Shown here in pieces: positions 7,258 through 15,056 of a DNA stretch of 39,555 nucleotides (positions within the stretch are counted from its first letter, which is position 1; the number at the start of each line of letters is the position of its first letter). Source of the DNA: Bacteriovoracaceae bacterium (lineage in GTDB: Bacteria; Bdellovibrionota; Bacteriovoracia; Bacteriovoracales; Bacteriovoracaceae); assembly GCA_025210745.1 (NCBI GenBank), contig JAOARC010000001.1, positions 1 through 39,555 of the forward strand. Reading direction: 5' to 3'. Under the pieces are notes generated by a model. It did not search any database. It saw nothing but the letters and a program-made list of their open reading frames with translations, and was not told where the DNA came from. The position numbers were made by a program, and so were the translations under genes.

Positions 7258-8207
7258 TGATTGACCAGCAAGGTGCTCGTTCTCAAGCATTATTAAATGA
7301 GTATAAAGGCAATTTGTTTGAATTTCTTGTTGCTGTGGATATTTGTAGGAAGTTTAAAATAGAATCATCTTTTATAAAAAGTTTGCCTCAAGATATTCTT
7401 ATTATGTTAAAGCAACAAGAAAACTTTATTCAAAATTTTTATCCGAGTTTAGTTAAAAAGCTGCCTATTCTTGCTTCTTGTCTTTCAAAAAGTCTTTTGG
7501 ATAAACTGAGTATCGACTTTTTAGACAAGGTTGAAATTATTGGAAAGTCAGCTCTTGCTAGTGGAAATGATGATTACGCAGAGGCGGATATTTTGCTTTA
7601 TAGCAAAGAAGATATTTATCCCATTTCCATAAAACTAAATAAGTTTAAGGCGCAAACAAATACTAAAAGTGCTGGTGTGAAGAGCTTTTTAAGTAAATAT
7701 TTTTATGATCATGAAGGACAGCAGGAACTTTGCGTTTTTGTAGATCAAAAATTTGAAGAATTTGCTAGAATGGCACATGAATTTTATGATGTAGAGTATG
7801 ATCTGAACTTTAATAATTGGGTTGTGAGTGGACTACCGACGCTTCCTGGGCAATTAGAGGGTAGAGTAAGAGAACTGTATCTAAAGTTTTTATATGAAGT
7901 AAAAGCTAAGATATTAAGTAAAATTAAAAAGTACAGTGATTTAAGTTTACTTATACCGCTGCTTGGATTTAGCAATGCAAATATAATTCAAGCAACTTGT
8001 TTTTATAAAAAAGACTATCAGCATGCTATAAATAGTATTCATCAAGTTTCTGATTTAGTTATGAGCGAGCTTTCTTTTTTGAATAAAGCTGACTCAACGT
8101 ATTTTGAAATTCAATCAAGCTCATTTTGTTTACAGATTAGAATAAAAGCAATGAATAAGTTTATTAATAAGTCATTTAAAGTAAATTGTTCTGTAAAGTA
8201 TTTCTAG
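7257..8207 (+). CDS. Possible restriction-endonuclease-fold protein coupled to gsk
   Basis: 316 residues from GTG 7257, which shares its G with the gsk stop and has GGAG 6 bases upstream. The N-terminal block GNLFEFLVAVDICRKF (Glu22 in a helix) and a later block, Asp111 in AEADILLYS followed by P-I-S-I-K126 and then NTKSAGVKSFLSKYF, follow the order helix-Glu, Asp, x-I-K seen in PD-(D/E)XK nucleases of the HaeIII-like kind. The usual Glu before x-K is Ser124 here. No DNA methyltransferase partner is adjacent. The nuclease reading is pattern-based and uncertain; a non-catalytic protein of this fold, or an unrelated one, is possible. Confidence 0.45.
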   Translation: MIDQQGARSQALLNEYKGNLFEFLVAVDICRKFKIESSFIKSLPQDILIMLKQQENFIQNFYPSLVKKLPILASCLSKSLLDKLSIDFLDKVEIIGKSALASGNDDYAEADILLYSKEDIYPISIKLNKFKAQTNTKSAGVKSFLSKYFYDHEGQQELCVFVDQKFEEFARMAHEFYDVEYDLNFNNWVVSGLPTLPGQLEGRVRELYLKFLYEVKAKILSKIKKYSDLSLLIPLLGFSNANIIQATCFYKKDYQHAINSIHQVSDLVMSELSFLNKADSTYFEIQSSSFCLQIRIKAMNKFINKSFKVNCSVKYF

Positions 8208-8213
8208 TTTTCT

Positions 8214-8567
8214 TTAAGATGCAATATATAAGATCTTCTTAGCTTCTTGTGTTTTTTTATGGATATCTATCCAATATTCAGGAAAAGAAGTTTTTATATT
8301 AAAAATCTTGTTCGTATCGCTTGTGAGGCTAATAAGGGCTTTAATTTGTTCTGTTGAAAAATTGGCATCATATATATTAATTTTATCTTTTTTGCTCGTA
8401 AGTTGAATAAGTAAATCTATAAAAAAAATATCTGTTGCTGTGAGATGTTCTAAAATTTTTTGTTCGTGAGGCATAAACTTAGAAATAGATTTAAAGGAAA
8501 GTTTTGCTTGTTTATACAAAATTAATGATTTTCTATTATTAAAAAAGATAGTGTCAACACAATCCAT
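8214..8567 (-). CDS. Small hypothetical protein
   Basis: 117 residues from ATG 8567; the frame is also open from TTG 8585. Neither start has a Shine-Dalgarno, but TATTAT lies at 8582-8577, so a very short leader is possible. The protein is helical and Lys/Ile-rich, with a hydrophobic stretch ATDIFFIDLLIQL, and no recognised domain. It converges on the nuclease-like gene with a 6-base gap and diverges from the MnmA-like gene. The tight fit between neighbours supports a real gene; the function is unknown. Confidence 0.55.
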   Translation of the reverse strand: MDCVDTIFFNNRKSLILYKQAKLSFKSISKFMPHEQKILEHLTATDIFFIDLLIQLTSKKDKINIYDANFSTEQIKALISLTSDTNKIFNIKTSFPEYWIDIHKKTQEAKKILYIAS

Positions 8568-8680
8568 AGATGAAGTATAATACAAATTTGTACTGATATA
8601 AGAAAACTTGATTTATTTTATGCTTCTTTTGTCCCATAAAGAATATTTTAGCTTTTCTTTAAAATAATTGCTATTTAGGA

Positions 8681-8686
8681 TATAAT
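8681..8686 (+). promoter_or_regulatory. -10 box TATAAT placed for a leaderless transcript
   Basis: A perfect TATAAT ends 6 bases before ATG 8693. Transcription from it would begin at or next to the A of the ATG, giving a leaderless mRNA for the MnmA-like gene, which has no proper Shine-Dalgarno. The -35 region (TTTAAA near 8658) is weak. Confidence 0.45.
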
Positions 8687-8692
8687 TTACCT

Positions 8693-9778
8693 ATGGTTTA
8701 TAAGTCTAATATTGTTAAAAAGGGCAAAAAAATAATTTATGCTTTGTCACATAGTAGAGAGTCAAAGTTAGGGGCCTTGCTTTTAAAGAAACAAGGATAT
8801 GATGTTCATTGTATTAATTTTTTTGTTAATCATGTAAAGTTAGAAAAATATATTGATGATACAACTTGTAAGCTGCAAAAAAATGATGTTTTGAAAGAGT
8901 TTTGCTCGGGTATTGGAGTTACTTTTTTAAGTGAAGATATAACAGAGATTTACTATGCTTTATATATAAAAAATAAAATTTCTCATATTTTAAATTTTAA
9001 ATCTTTTGATCCTCAATATTTTTATTCAAGAGTTATTTTAGAGGGATTGTTAAGAGTTCCTGGCTTTTCTTTGTTTTCATCTGCTCATTTTTGTAAAAAT
9101 GTTATTATGGATGATGGAAGTATTCATTTGTGTTTGAGTTCTCAAGTAGAAAGGGATTGTTCATATTATTTTATTGGCATTGATTCTAATATTTTAAAAA
9201 GTTTTCTTTTTCCATTAGGAGAGATAGGTCAAAATGAAATAGACTCTTTGTGTGATCATTTTAGTTTAAGTGATTCTCCTCTTAATAGTTTGAATAACTC
9301 AAAAAATATTGATTATGTACCTGTAAATTTACATGAAAGTTATTCTTTGTTTGCAGCGGGAGTACAGTTAGAATCAAACATTTCAGCAAATCTTTATGCA
9401 AAAAAAATAGAAACAAAGGATGGTCAATATTTGTTTCATTATGCTGAACATAAAACAAAAAATGTTTTTTTTCATGTAGAAGAAAAACTTATGTCAAAAC
9501 AATATATTTTTAAAAATACAATGTATAAATCTAAAGATTATGAGCATAGAGTTCAAAGAGTGTATGCTCGAATAGGTAATCTGTATCAAGAAGTTACCAT
9601 GATTCCAAGGCATTATAAGCATCTTTATGTGGAGTTTTCTAAGAAGGTTTACTTATCTAGTAATGAGCTTATTTCTTTTTATCAAGATAAAACACCTGGT
9701 AGTAAGCTTATTGCTGTTGCGAATACTTTAAGGAGAGTAAATGAAAAAAATAACGATACTGTGCATTCTTCTTTTTAG
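8693..9778 (+). CDS. Degenerate MnmA-like protein (pseudoenzyme candidate)
   Basis: 361 residues. It aligns by eye with the intact MnmA encoded 1 kb downstream. IIYALSHSRESKLGALLLKKQGYDV matches VILGMSGGVDSSACAAVLKLQGFNV, so the ATP PP-loop S-G-G-V-D-S has become S-H-S-R-E-S. SSAHFC matches ATGHYC; DCSYYF matches DQTYFL; FLFPLGEIGQNEI matches VLFPIGGVEKKYV; and the C-terminal barrel RVYARIGNLYQEVTM matches KIRYRQKDQACTI. Neither catalytic cysteine (intact copy Cys124 and Cys217) has an equivalent. The full domain layout is kept with no frameshift, so this is a maintained protein rather than a decayed gene. It may bind tRNA or a partner without thiolating. Its 3' end overlaps the peptidase-like gene by 38 bases. 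Confidence 0.7.
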   Translation: MVYKSNIVKKGKKIIYALSHSRESKLGALLLKKQGYDVHCINFFVNHVKLEKYIDDTTCKLQKNDVLKEFCSGIGVTFLSEDITEIYYALYIKNKISHILNFKSFDPQYFYSRVILEGLLRVPGFSLFSSAHFCKNVIMDDGSIHLCLSSQVERDCSYYFIGIDSNILKSFLFPLGEIGQNEIDSLCDHFSLSDSPLNSLNNSKNIDYVPVNLHESYSLFAAGVQLESNISANLYAKKIETKDGQYLFHYAEHKTKNVFFHVEEKLMSKQYIFKNTMYKSKDYEHRVQRVYARIGNLYQEVTMIPRHYKHLYVEFSKKVYLSSNELISFYQDKTPGSKLIAVANTLRRVNEKNNDTVHSSF

Positions 9779-10844
9779 TTTTTCATTATACGCGGCAAAA
9801 AAAATGGATCGCGTCGCTAAAATAAAAAGATACATAAGTAAAGAAGTAAAAGAAGCATATATTATTAAAGAAGTGAGAAGCATTATTAATAAATCTAAGC
9901 CAAATCGTTTCTATGGAACTTCTGGACATAAAAATTATCAAAATTATCTTGAAAATGAATTGAAGATTCTTGCAAAAAAAAATGAAAAGTCGAATCTAAA
10001 AGTTCTTAACTTTAAACTAGATGAAAAAATTGGTCACAAGTATTATCAAGATGATTTTGATTCACAAATCAAAGGTAAATTTAAAATAGATTCAAGTGAG
10101 TATAAAAAATGGTCTGGATTTACAAAGTATATGAAACTTTTAGTTTCTAAAAAAATCCATACAATGGGGAAGAATTTTGAATATACAATTAAAGGCTCAA
10201 GTAATGATAAGGAGTTAATTCTTATATCTCATTACGATACAGTTTCTCATAATAAGGTTAACTTTACTGTAGATGAAAAGTCTAAGATGCCAGGTGCTGA
10301 TTATAATGCTAGTGGTGTGAGCATAAACTTAAACATACTAAGACTTCTTAATAAAGTTCCTTTGAAAAGAACAATTAGATTTGTATTTTTAGATGCAGCA
10401 AGTTTAGCTCTTTTAGGAGCTTATGATTATATTAAAAACTTAGATAAAAGTAATATCTTTGGAGTTATCAATCTGGAGATGCTAGGACATGACTCTGTTT
10501 ACTTTGATAAGAAAAAGAAAAATCAAAACTTTAAGGTTTATATGAGATCTAAGGGGGAAGATGACTCTTTTTATAATACTCTAACAAAACTTAATTCTAG
10601 ATTAAAATATAAGACTTTATTTAAGCCAGTTAAGAACTCATTTGATTCTTCAGACCATAAAAGGTTTTGGGATGCAGGTATACCGTCTGTGGTTTATACT
10701 CAGGACTGGGAAAATGACTTTAATGCTAAAAGGTATCAAAGCGCTAATGACTTTGCGGAGTCTTTAAATCAAAAGACATTATATGCTGCATTTTATCATA
10801 TTTGTGCTATTTCAATGATTTATACCCTAGATATTACAAAGTAG
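9741..10844 (+). CDS. Secreted M28-family peptidase-like protein lacking the catalytic Glu pair
   Basis: 367 residues with signal peptide MKKITILCILLFSFSLYA. Zinc-peptidase M28 motifs appear in order: SHYDT (His164, Asp166), PGADYNASG (Asp187), FVFLDAASLALLGAYD where the family has D-A-E-E-x-G-L-x-G-S, INLEMLG where the family has D-M-x-G (Glu246 for Asp), and SSDHKRFWDAGIPSV (His306). The general-base Glu and the neighbouring zinc-ligand Glu are thus Ala220-Ser221. Normal peptidase chemistry is not expected. It starts at an ATG with AGGAG upstream, within the 3' end of the MnmA-like gene, so the two are coupled. It could be a peptide-binding pseudoenzyme. Confidence 0.75.
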   Translation: MKKITILCILLFSFSLYAAKKMDRVAKIKRYISKEVKEAYIIKEVRSIINKSKPNRFYGTSGHKNYQNYLENELKILAKKNEKSNLKVLNFKLDEKIGHKYYQDDFDSQIKGKFKIDSSEYKKWSGFTKYMKLLVSKKIHTMGKNFEYTIKGSSNDKELILISHYDTVSHNKVNFTVDEKSKMPGADYNASGVSINLNILRLLNKVPLKRTIRFVFLDAASLALLGAYDYIKNLDKSNIFGVINLEMLGHDSVYFDKKKKNQNFKVYMRSKGEDDSFYNTLTKLNSRLKYKTLFKPVKNSFDSSDHKRFWDAGIPSVVYTQDWENDFNAKRYQSANDFAESLNQKTLYAAFYHICAISMIYTLDITK

Positions 10845-10882
10845 GCTTGATTATTGGCCTTTATAGAGGTAAATCTTCTTTC

Positions 10883-12019
10883 ATGAATTTTACTGAGTCG
10901 GCCTCATATTTATCAAAGTTTGGTATCAAGCTTACAAGAGAAGAATTTGATTTTAATTCAACTAAAACAGTTATTTTAGGAATGAGTGGTGGTGTTGATT
11001 CATCTGCTTGTGCTGCCGTATTAAAACTTCAAGGTTTTAATGTAAAAGGTATGTTTATGAAAAATTGGGAAGAGCAAGACGAAGATGGCAGATGTACATC
11101 TGAAAAAGAGTACGCTGACGTTATAAGTGTTTGTGAAAAATTAGATATTCCATATTATAGCGTTAACTTTGTAGAAGAATATAGAGATAACGTTTTTAAA
11201 TACTTTGTAGATGAGTATGAAAAGGGATTTACTCCTAATCCTGATATTTTATGTAATAGAGAAATAAAGTTTAAGGTCTTTTTTAATAAGGCCATGATGT
11301 TAGGTGCTGATTATTTAGCAACAGGACATTATTGTCAAAAAGATAAAGATAATAACTTAGTAAAGGGTGCTGATGATAATAAAGATCAGACATACTTTTT
11401 ATATACAATTAAAAATGAAATTTTAGAAAAAGTTCTTTTTCCCATTGGTGGGGTAGAAAAAAAATATGTAAGACAAATAGCAAAAGATTTTGATCTTATT
11501 ACTCATGATAAAAAAGACTCTACTGGAATATGCTTTATAGGTGAGAGAAACTTTAAAAACTTTTTATCTAATTATATTAAAACTCAAAAGGGAAACTTCA
11601 TTCATGCTGATACTGGTAAAGTATTGGGAAGCCATGATGGAGCTTGTTTTTATACTATAGGGCAAAGAAAGGGACTTGGTCTTGGTGGACCTGGAGGACC
11701 TTGGTTTGTAAGTTCTAAAAACGTTGAGAGCAATGATGTTTATGTTGTAGAAGGGGAGAATAACCCTCTTTTATTTCATAAAGGCTTAGAGGCAGATGAG
11801 ATCTCTTGGGTAGCTGATGAGCCAACTTTTCCTCTAAAATGTAAGGCAAAGATTAGATATCGCCAAAAAGATCAAGCTTGTACTATCAAAAAAATCGATA
11901 ATAAATTAGTGGTTGATTTTGACGAGCCCCAAAGAGCTATTGCTATTAGACAGTCAGTTGTTTTTTATGCTGATGATATATGTCTTGGTGGAGCTATCAT
12001 CTCAGATAGAATCAGATAG
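10883..12019 (+). CDS. mnmA: tRNA-specific 2-thiouridylase MnmA
   Basis: 378 residues. It thiolates U34 of tRNA-Lys, -Glu and -Gln in the cytoplasm, using ATP and a relayed persulfide. PP-loop MSGGVDSSAC (residues 34-43), first catalytic Cys124 in NPDILCNREIKF, TGHYC, and second catalytic Cys217 in DSTGICFIGE are all present, as is the C-terminal barrel (RYRQKD, AIRQSVVFY). The ATG at 10883 is chosen because the sequence upstream does not fit the family; the nearest Shine-Dalgarno-like GAGG is 13 bases away, which is long. An upstream TTG at 10802 would overlap the peptidase gene. The last codons and stop fall in a 10-base tandem repeat shared with the convergent gene. Confidence 0.93.
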   Translation: MNFTESASYLSKFGIKLTREEFDFNSTKTVILGMSGGVDSSACAAVLKLQGFNVKGMFMKNWEEQDEDGRCTSEKEYADVISVCEKLDIPYYSVNFVEEYRDNVFKYFVDEYEKGFTPNPDILCNREIKFKVFFNKAMMLGADYLATGHYCQKDKDNNLVKGADDNKDQTYFLYTIKNEILEKVLFPIGGVEKKYVRQIAKDFDLITHDKKDSTGICFIGERNFKNFLSNYIKTQKGNFIHADTGKVLGSHDGACFYTIGQRKGLGLGGPGGPWFVSSKNVESNDVYVVEGENNPLLFHKGLEADEISWVADEPTFPLKCKAKIRYRQKDQACTIKKIDNKLVVDFDEPQRAIAIRQSVVFYADDICLGGAIISDRIR

Positions 12020-12030
12020 AATCAGATAGA
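12001..12030. repeat. 10-base tandem repeat holding two stop codons
   Basis: Three units of ATCAGATAGA (first unit begins with C). The mnmA stop TAG (12017-12019) and the convergent methyltransferase stop (12012-12014 on the minus strand) both lie within it. Ten is not a multiple of three, so gain or loss of a unit would change both C-termini. Confidence 0.85.
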
Positions 12031-13148
12031 TACTGTTTTACATTCCAGTTTTTTGAAAGTTTTTTATATTCATCCGCTGCTATTGTAATTTTCTTTTGAT
12101 TATTAAGAATCTTTTGGCATCTAAGCATAACGTTTTTAGCAGTGTGTTCCATATCAATAAACTCCATGGTTTGAACTTTATATCCATGGGCTTCTAGGTA
12201 TTTTGATCTAAGGGTGTCAGTTAAAATCGTACAGAACCTATCTCTGTATATACCAGATTCAATAAGAGCTTTATTCTCATCATTTTTCATTTGCTTGTTT
12301 AGTTCATGTTGGCAGCAAGGAACGAAAATCATCTTGTCGGCTTTGTTTTTTATAGAAAATAAAATCGCTTCATCCGTTGCAGTATCACAAGCATGAAGTG
12401 TAATAACAAAATCAACTTTTTTATCTTGTTTAAAATTATGGATAAAGCCATGAACAAATTTAAGTTCATCAAATTTTAAATTAGTCGCAATATCATTACA
12501 ATGGTCTATAACATCTTGCTTTAAATCAACCCCTGTAATAGATAAGGACTTTGTTTTTTTAATAAATTTAAAATAGTGATAAACAGCAAAAGTTAGATAA
12601 GACTTTCCACATCCAAAATCTACAATATGAATGCCTTGCGTTTGTGTGTTTTTATAAAGATCATCTATCATTTCTAAAAAGCGATTAATCTGTTTAAACT
12701 TTTTATAGAAGTTAGATTTAACTTTGTACTTTTTGTCCATTACTCCGATAGCTACTAAAAAATCACATTTAGATCCATCTTCAATAAAGTATTTTTTCTT
12801 CTTATTTGATGTTACTTTTTTTGATTGGGCCTGTTTAGAAATAATCTTTGTATTTTTTTTACCAATAAGAATTTGATGCTCATTAGTACCTGCTTTTATT
12901 AAAACCTGTTTATAGTTTAAAAGAGCATTATTTAATAATTGCTTAAGTACAAAGTCACAACTCTCATTTGTAATAGAATTATGCTTTAAGAATCTGTTTT
13001 CAAATGTATAACTTTGATCTTTATTCTGATTTATATGAATAGACTTCGTTTCATTAGACTTTACTTTTGGAGATGAAATAACGATGCTTTCTATGGAATT
13101 AGATTCCATTAGCTCTTTAACTAAATTTTGTGCTTTATTCATACTCAT
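12012..13148 (-). CDS. SAM-dependent methyltransferase, Methyltransf_32-like
   Basis: 378 residues. Class I methyltransferase motif I, HIVDFGCGKSYLTFAVYHYF (about residues 173-192), is followed by GVDLK at the end of strand 2, a LHACDTATDEAI block and a VPCCQHEL block. These match my memory of the Methyltransf_32 family (bacterial relatives of RRNAD1/METTL25), whose substrates in bacteria are mostly unknown. The N-terminal 130 residues form a separate, Lys-rich region that could bind RNA. It starts at ATG 13148 or 13142; no strong Shine-Dalgarno. It converges on mnmA with an 8-base overlap, and an RNA substrate would fit the neighbour, though that is only context. Confidence 0.8.
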   Translation of the reverse strand: MSMNKAQNLVKELMESNSIESIVISSPKVKSNETKSIHINQNKDQSYTFENRFLKHNSITNESCDFVLKQLLNNALLNYKQVLIKAGTNEHQILIGKKNTKIISKQAQSKKVTSNKKKKYFIEDGSKCDFLVAIGVMDKKYKVKSNFYKKFKQINRFLEMIDDLYKNTQTQGIHIVDFGCGKSYLTFAVYHYFKFIKKTKSLSITGVDLKQDVIDHCNDIATNLKFDELKFVHGFIHNFKQDKKVDFVITLHACDTATDEAILFSIKNKADKMIFVPCCQHELNKQMKNDENKALIESGIYRDRFCTILTDTLRSKYLEAHGYKVQTMEFIDMEHTAKNVMLRCQKILNNQKKITIAADEYKKLSKNWNVKQYLSDSI

Positions 13149-13255
13149 AAGCCTATATAAATACTTGATTTTCTATTTAGATTACAATGTAATATTGATA
13201 AATTGTATTTTTTTCAATTGTGTGGAAGCAGTGTGTTAAAGTGGTTATAATTTAT

Positions 13256-13271
13256 TGGCATTTATATTGCT
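13256..13271 (+). promoter_or_regulatory. Candidate sigma-54 promoter
   Basis: TGGCA-TTTATA-TTGCT: the -24 GG (13257-13258) and the -12 GC (13269-13270) have exactly the sigma-54 spacing (consensus TGGCAC-N5-TTGC). The predicted transcript start near 13282 leaves a leader of about 26 bases with AGGAG ahead of ATG 13308. A TATAAT-like GTTATAAT just upstream is an alternative sigma-70 element. Confidence 0.55.
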
Positions 13272-13307
13272 CTATATATTATGACGATAGTTAGCTTAGG
13301 AGAAGCA

Positions 13308-15050
13308 ATGAAACCAATAAATCTTTTATTTTTAATAACTTTGGCATCTTGTGGGGCTAAAAATAATATTTTTTACGATGCTGCAAAGGTTGCTTCTGAT
13401 ACTATCGGTACTATTTTGCCAGGACAGACTGCACCACAAATTAGTATCATTTCTCCAGTACAAAGTTCATTGAACGGAACTGTGATTAAAGTAAGTGGAA
13501 CTTGTGATGCTGATAGAATTGAGATTTCTGGAAGCTTGATAGCTACTCCAATTAGCGCTAATTGTACTAATGGTAGTTTTGAAAAAACTGTAGAGCTATC
13601 ATCATCAAGTGATACAAATACTTCAATTGTAGCTAAAGCCATTAGAGGAAGTGACTTTGATAGTGCAAGCGTCGATATTTCTTTATCAGTGGAAAAGCCA
13701 TTACTAGCTACACATATTGAAACAGTTAAAGCTTCTGTAGATTCAATTGAAGTAGAGTGGAATGCATCAGGCTCATCTATTTTATCTTTACAGGGATACA
13801 AGCTTGAATACAAAAAATCTTCTGATACATCTTGGATTGTAGATGAAGAACTTATAAGTGCAACTTCAAAAAGGATTGAAGGTCTTGATCCTGCTACTGA
13901 ATATGATTTTAGAGTAAGCGCATTTAATGGAAACTATTCTGGTTATAGTAATCTTAGCCAGGAAACAATGCCAGATAATGATTTTTTTAAAGATACCTAT
14001 AAGGCAATTAATGTTGCTGGAGCAACAACAAGTAGTGTTGTTGCAATAGAAGATACTGACCTTTATTTAAATGGAGCTTTTTTAGTTTCTATTGCTAAAG
14101 GTATTACTCATGTTTTTAATTCTAATCAGTATGATGTTTTATCAGGTAGTGGGGCATTTTATGTAGCCGGAAGATTAGATACTGGAAGCAATAGTAATGT
14201 TAGAAAAGCCAATATGGTTTGGACTACTCAGGACTGGGCTGCTAAAAATTTAAGTTTCACTGTAAGTAGAGCACAAGCTCATAAATTGTCAGTTGTTTCA
14301 TTTGAAAGTTCTACTGTAAAAGTATTTAAAGGAACAAGTCTTGTTCATACGCAAAATTTAGCACAGGACACTGGTTTTACATTAACATTAGCTCAAAATG
14401 GAGCTTATAGAATTGAATCAACTGGTGTTGTTAGCGCTTATATAGTTTCAACTGCTTCTAGTGGAAATAATCTACAAGATCCATATCCCATTTTACCGGC
14501 AGCTACAGATATTATTGGATACCCAAGTAGATGGGCAAATATTAGTGCAAAATTAGATAATACAACGATTGATGGATTATTTTCTAATGATACATCAATT
14601 AATCATGTGATTGCTACTACAGCAAGTGCGCTTCAAATTAATTCAACATCGACGATTGGTTTATATCAAGGAGATTCTCTAAGATTGAAATCAGATAAAC
14701 CTATACTAGCAACAAGCTATGCAGATAGAAATGGTAATTGTTCGGCTCCATTTATTTCAAGAGCAAAAATGAAAACGACTTATGCTATTAATGTAATGAG
14801 TGAATGGGTTGCTTTTGCATCAATTAAAGCTGGGTCTATTATTGCTACAAAGCCAGATGGAACAACACAATCTGTTGCTTTGACAAAGTCAGGTAATGAT
14901 TTAAATGCTCCTTATAAGGCAAGGGTTACAAATATGCCAGCAGGAACAATCTTTAAAGCAGATGTGAAGATGGGAGCTTGGTATGAGCCAAAGGTTGATA
15001 CAGCTGCTGCAAATGATGATGAAACAATTTTATATGGATTTAATTTATAA
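13308..15050 (+). CDS. Surface lipoprotein with Ig-like and fibronectin type III domains
   Basis: 580 residues. The signal peptide MKPINLLFLITLASC ends in lipobox L-A-S-C with lipid Cys15. ATG 13308 has AGGAG upstream; an in-frame ATG at 13281 has no ribosome binding site. Residues about 42-130 are an Ig-like beta domain with two Cys. Residues about 132-222 are a fibronectin type III domain (IEVEWNAS, GYKLEYKKSS, IEGLDPATEYDFRVSAFN). The rest, about 350 residues, contains repeated beta motifs such as YRIESTGVVSAYIV and LRLKSDKPILATSY, a pattern I associate with IgGFc-binding-like adhesin modules; this part is tentative. It is followed 6 bases later by a barrel-protein gene, suggesting an operon that displays a surface or adhesion complex. 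Confidence 0.8.
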   Translation: MKPINLLFLITLASCGAKNNIFYDAAKVASDTIGTILPGQTAPQISIISPVQSSLNGTVIKVSGTCDADRIEISGSLIATPISANCTNGSFEKTVELSSSSDTNTSIVAKAIRGSDFDSASVDISLSVEKPLLATHIETVKASVDSIEVEWNASGSSILSLQGYKLEYKKSSDTSWIVDEELISATSKRIEGLDPATEYDFRVSAFNGNYSGYSNLSQETMPDNDFFKDTYKAINVAGATTSSVVAIEDTDLYLNGAFLVSIAKGITHVFNSNQYDVLSGSGAFYVAGRLDTGSNSNVRKANMVWTTQDWAAKNLSFTVSRAQAHKLSVVSFESSTVKVFKGTSLVHTQNLAQDTGFTLTLAQNGAYRIESTGVVSAYIVSTASSGNNLQDPYPILPAATDIIGYPSRWANISAKLDNTTIDGLFSNDTSINHVIATTASALQINSTSTIGLYQGDSLRLKSDKPILATSYADRNGNCSAPFISRAKMKTTYAINVMSEWVAFASIKAGSIIATKPDGTTQSVALTKSGNDLNAPYKARVTNMPAGTIFKADVKMGAWYEPKVDTAAANDDETILYGFNL

Positions 15051-15056
15051 GGTATC

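Noticed and set aside
8693..9778. Reading the MnmA-like gene as a pseudogene
   Set aside because: The frame is intact over the full length with its C-terminal domain preserved and its overlap to the next gene maintained; decay would have left stops or frameshifts.
13373..13813. Antisense reading frame of 146 codons in the FN3 lipoprotein gene
   Set aside because: The sense frame has signal peptide, domains and Shine-Dalgarno; the antisense frame has none.
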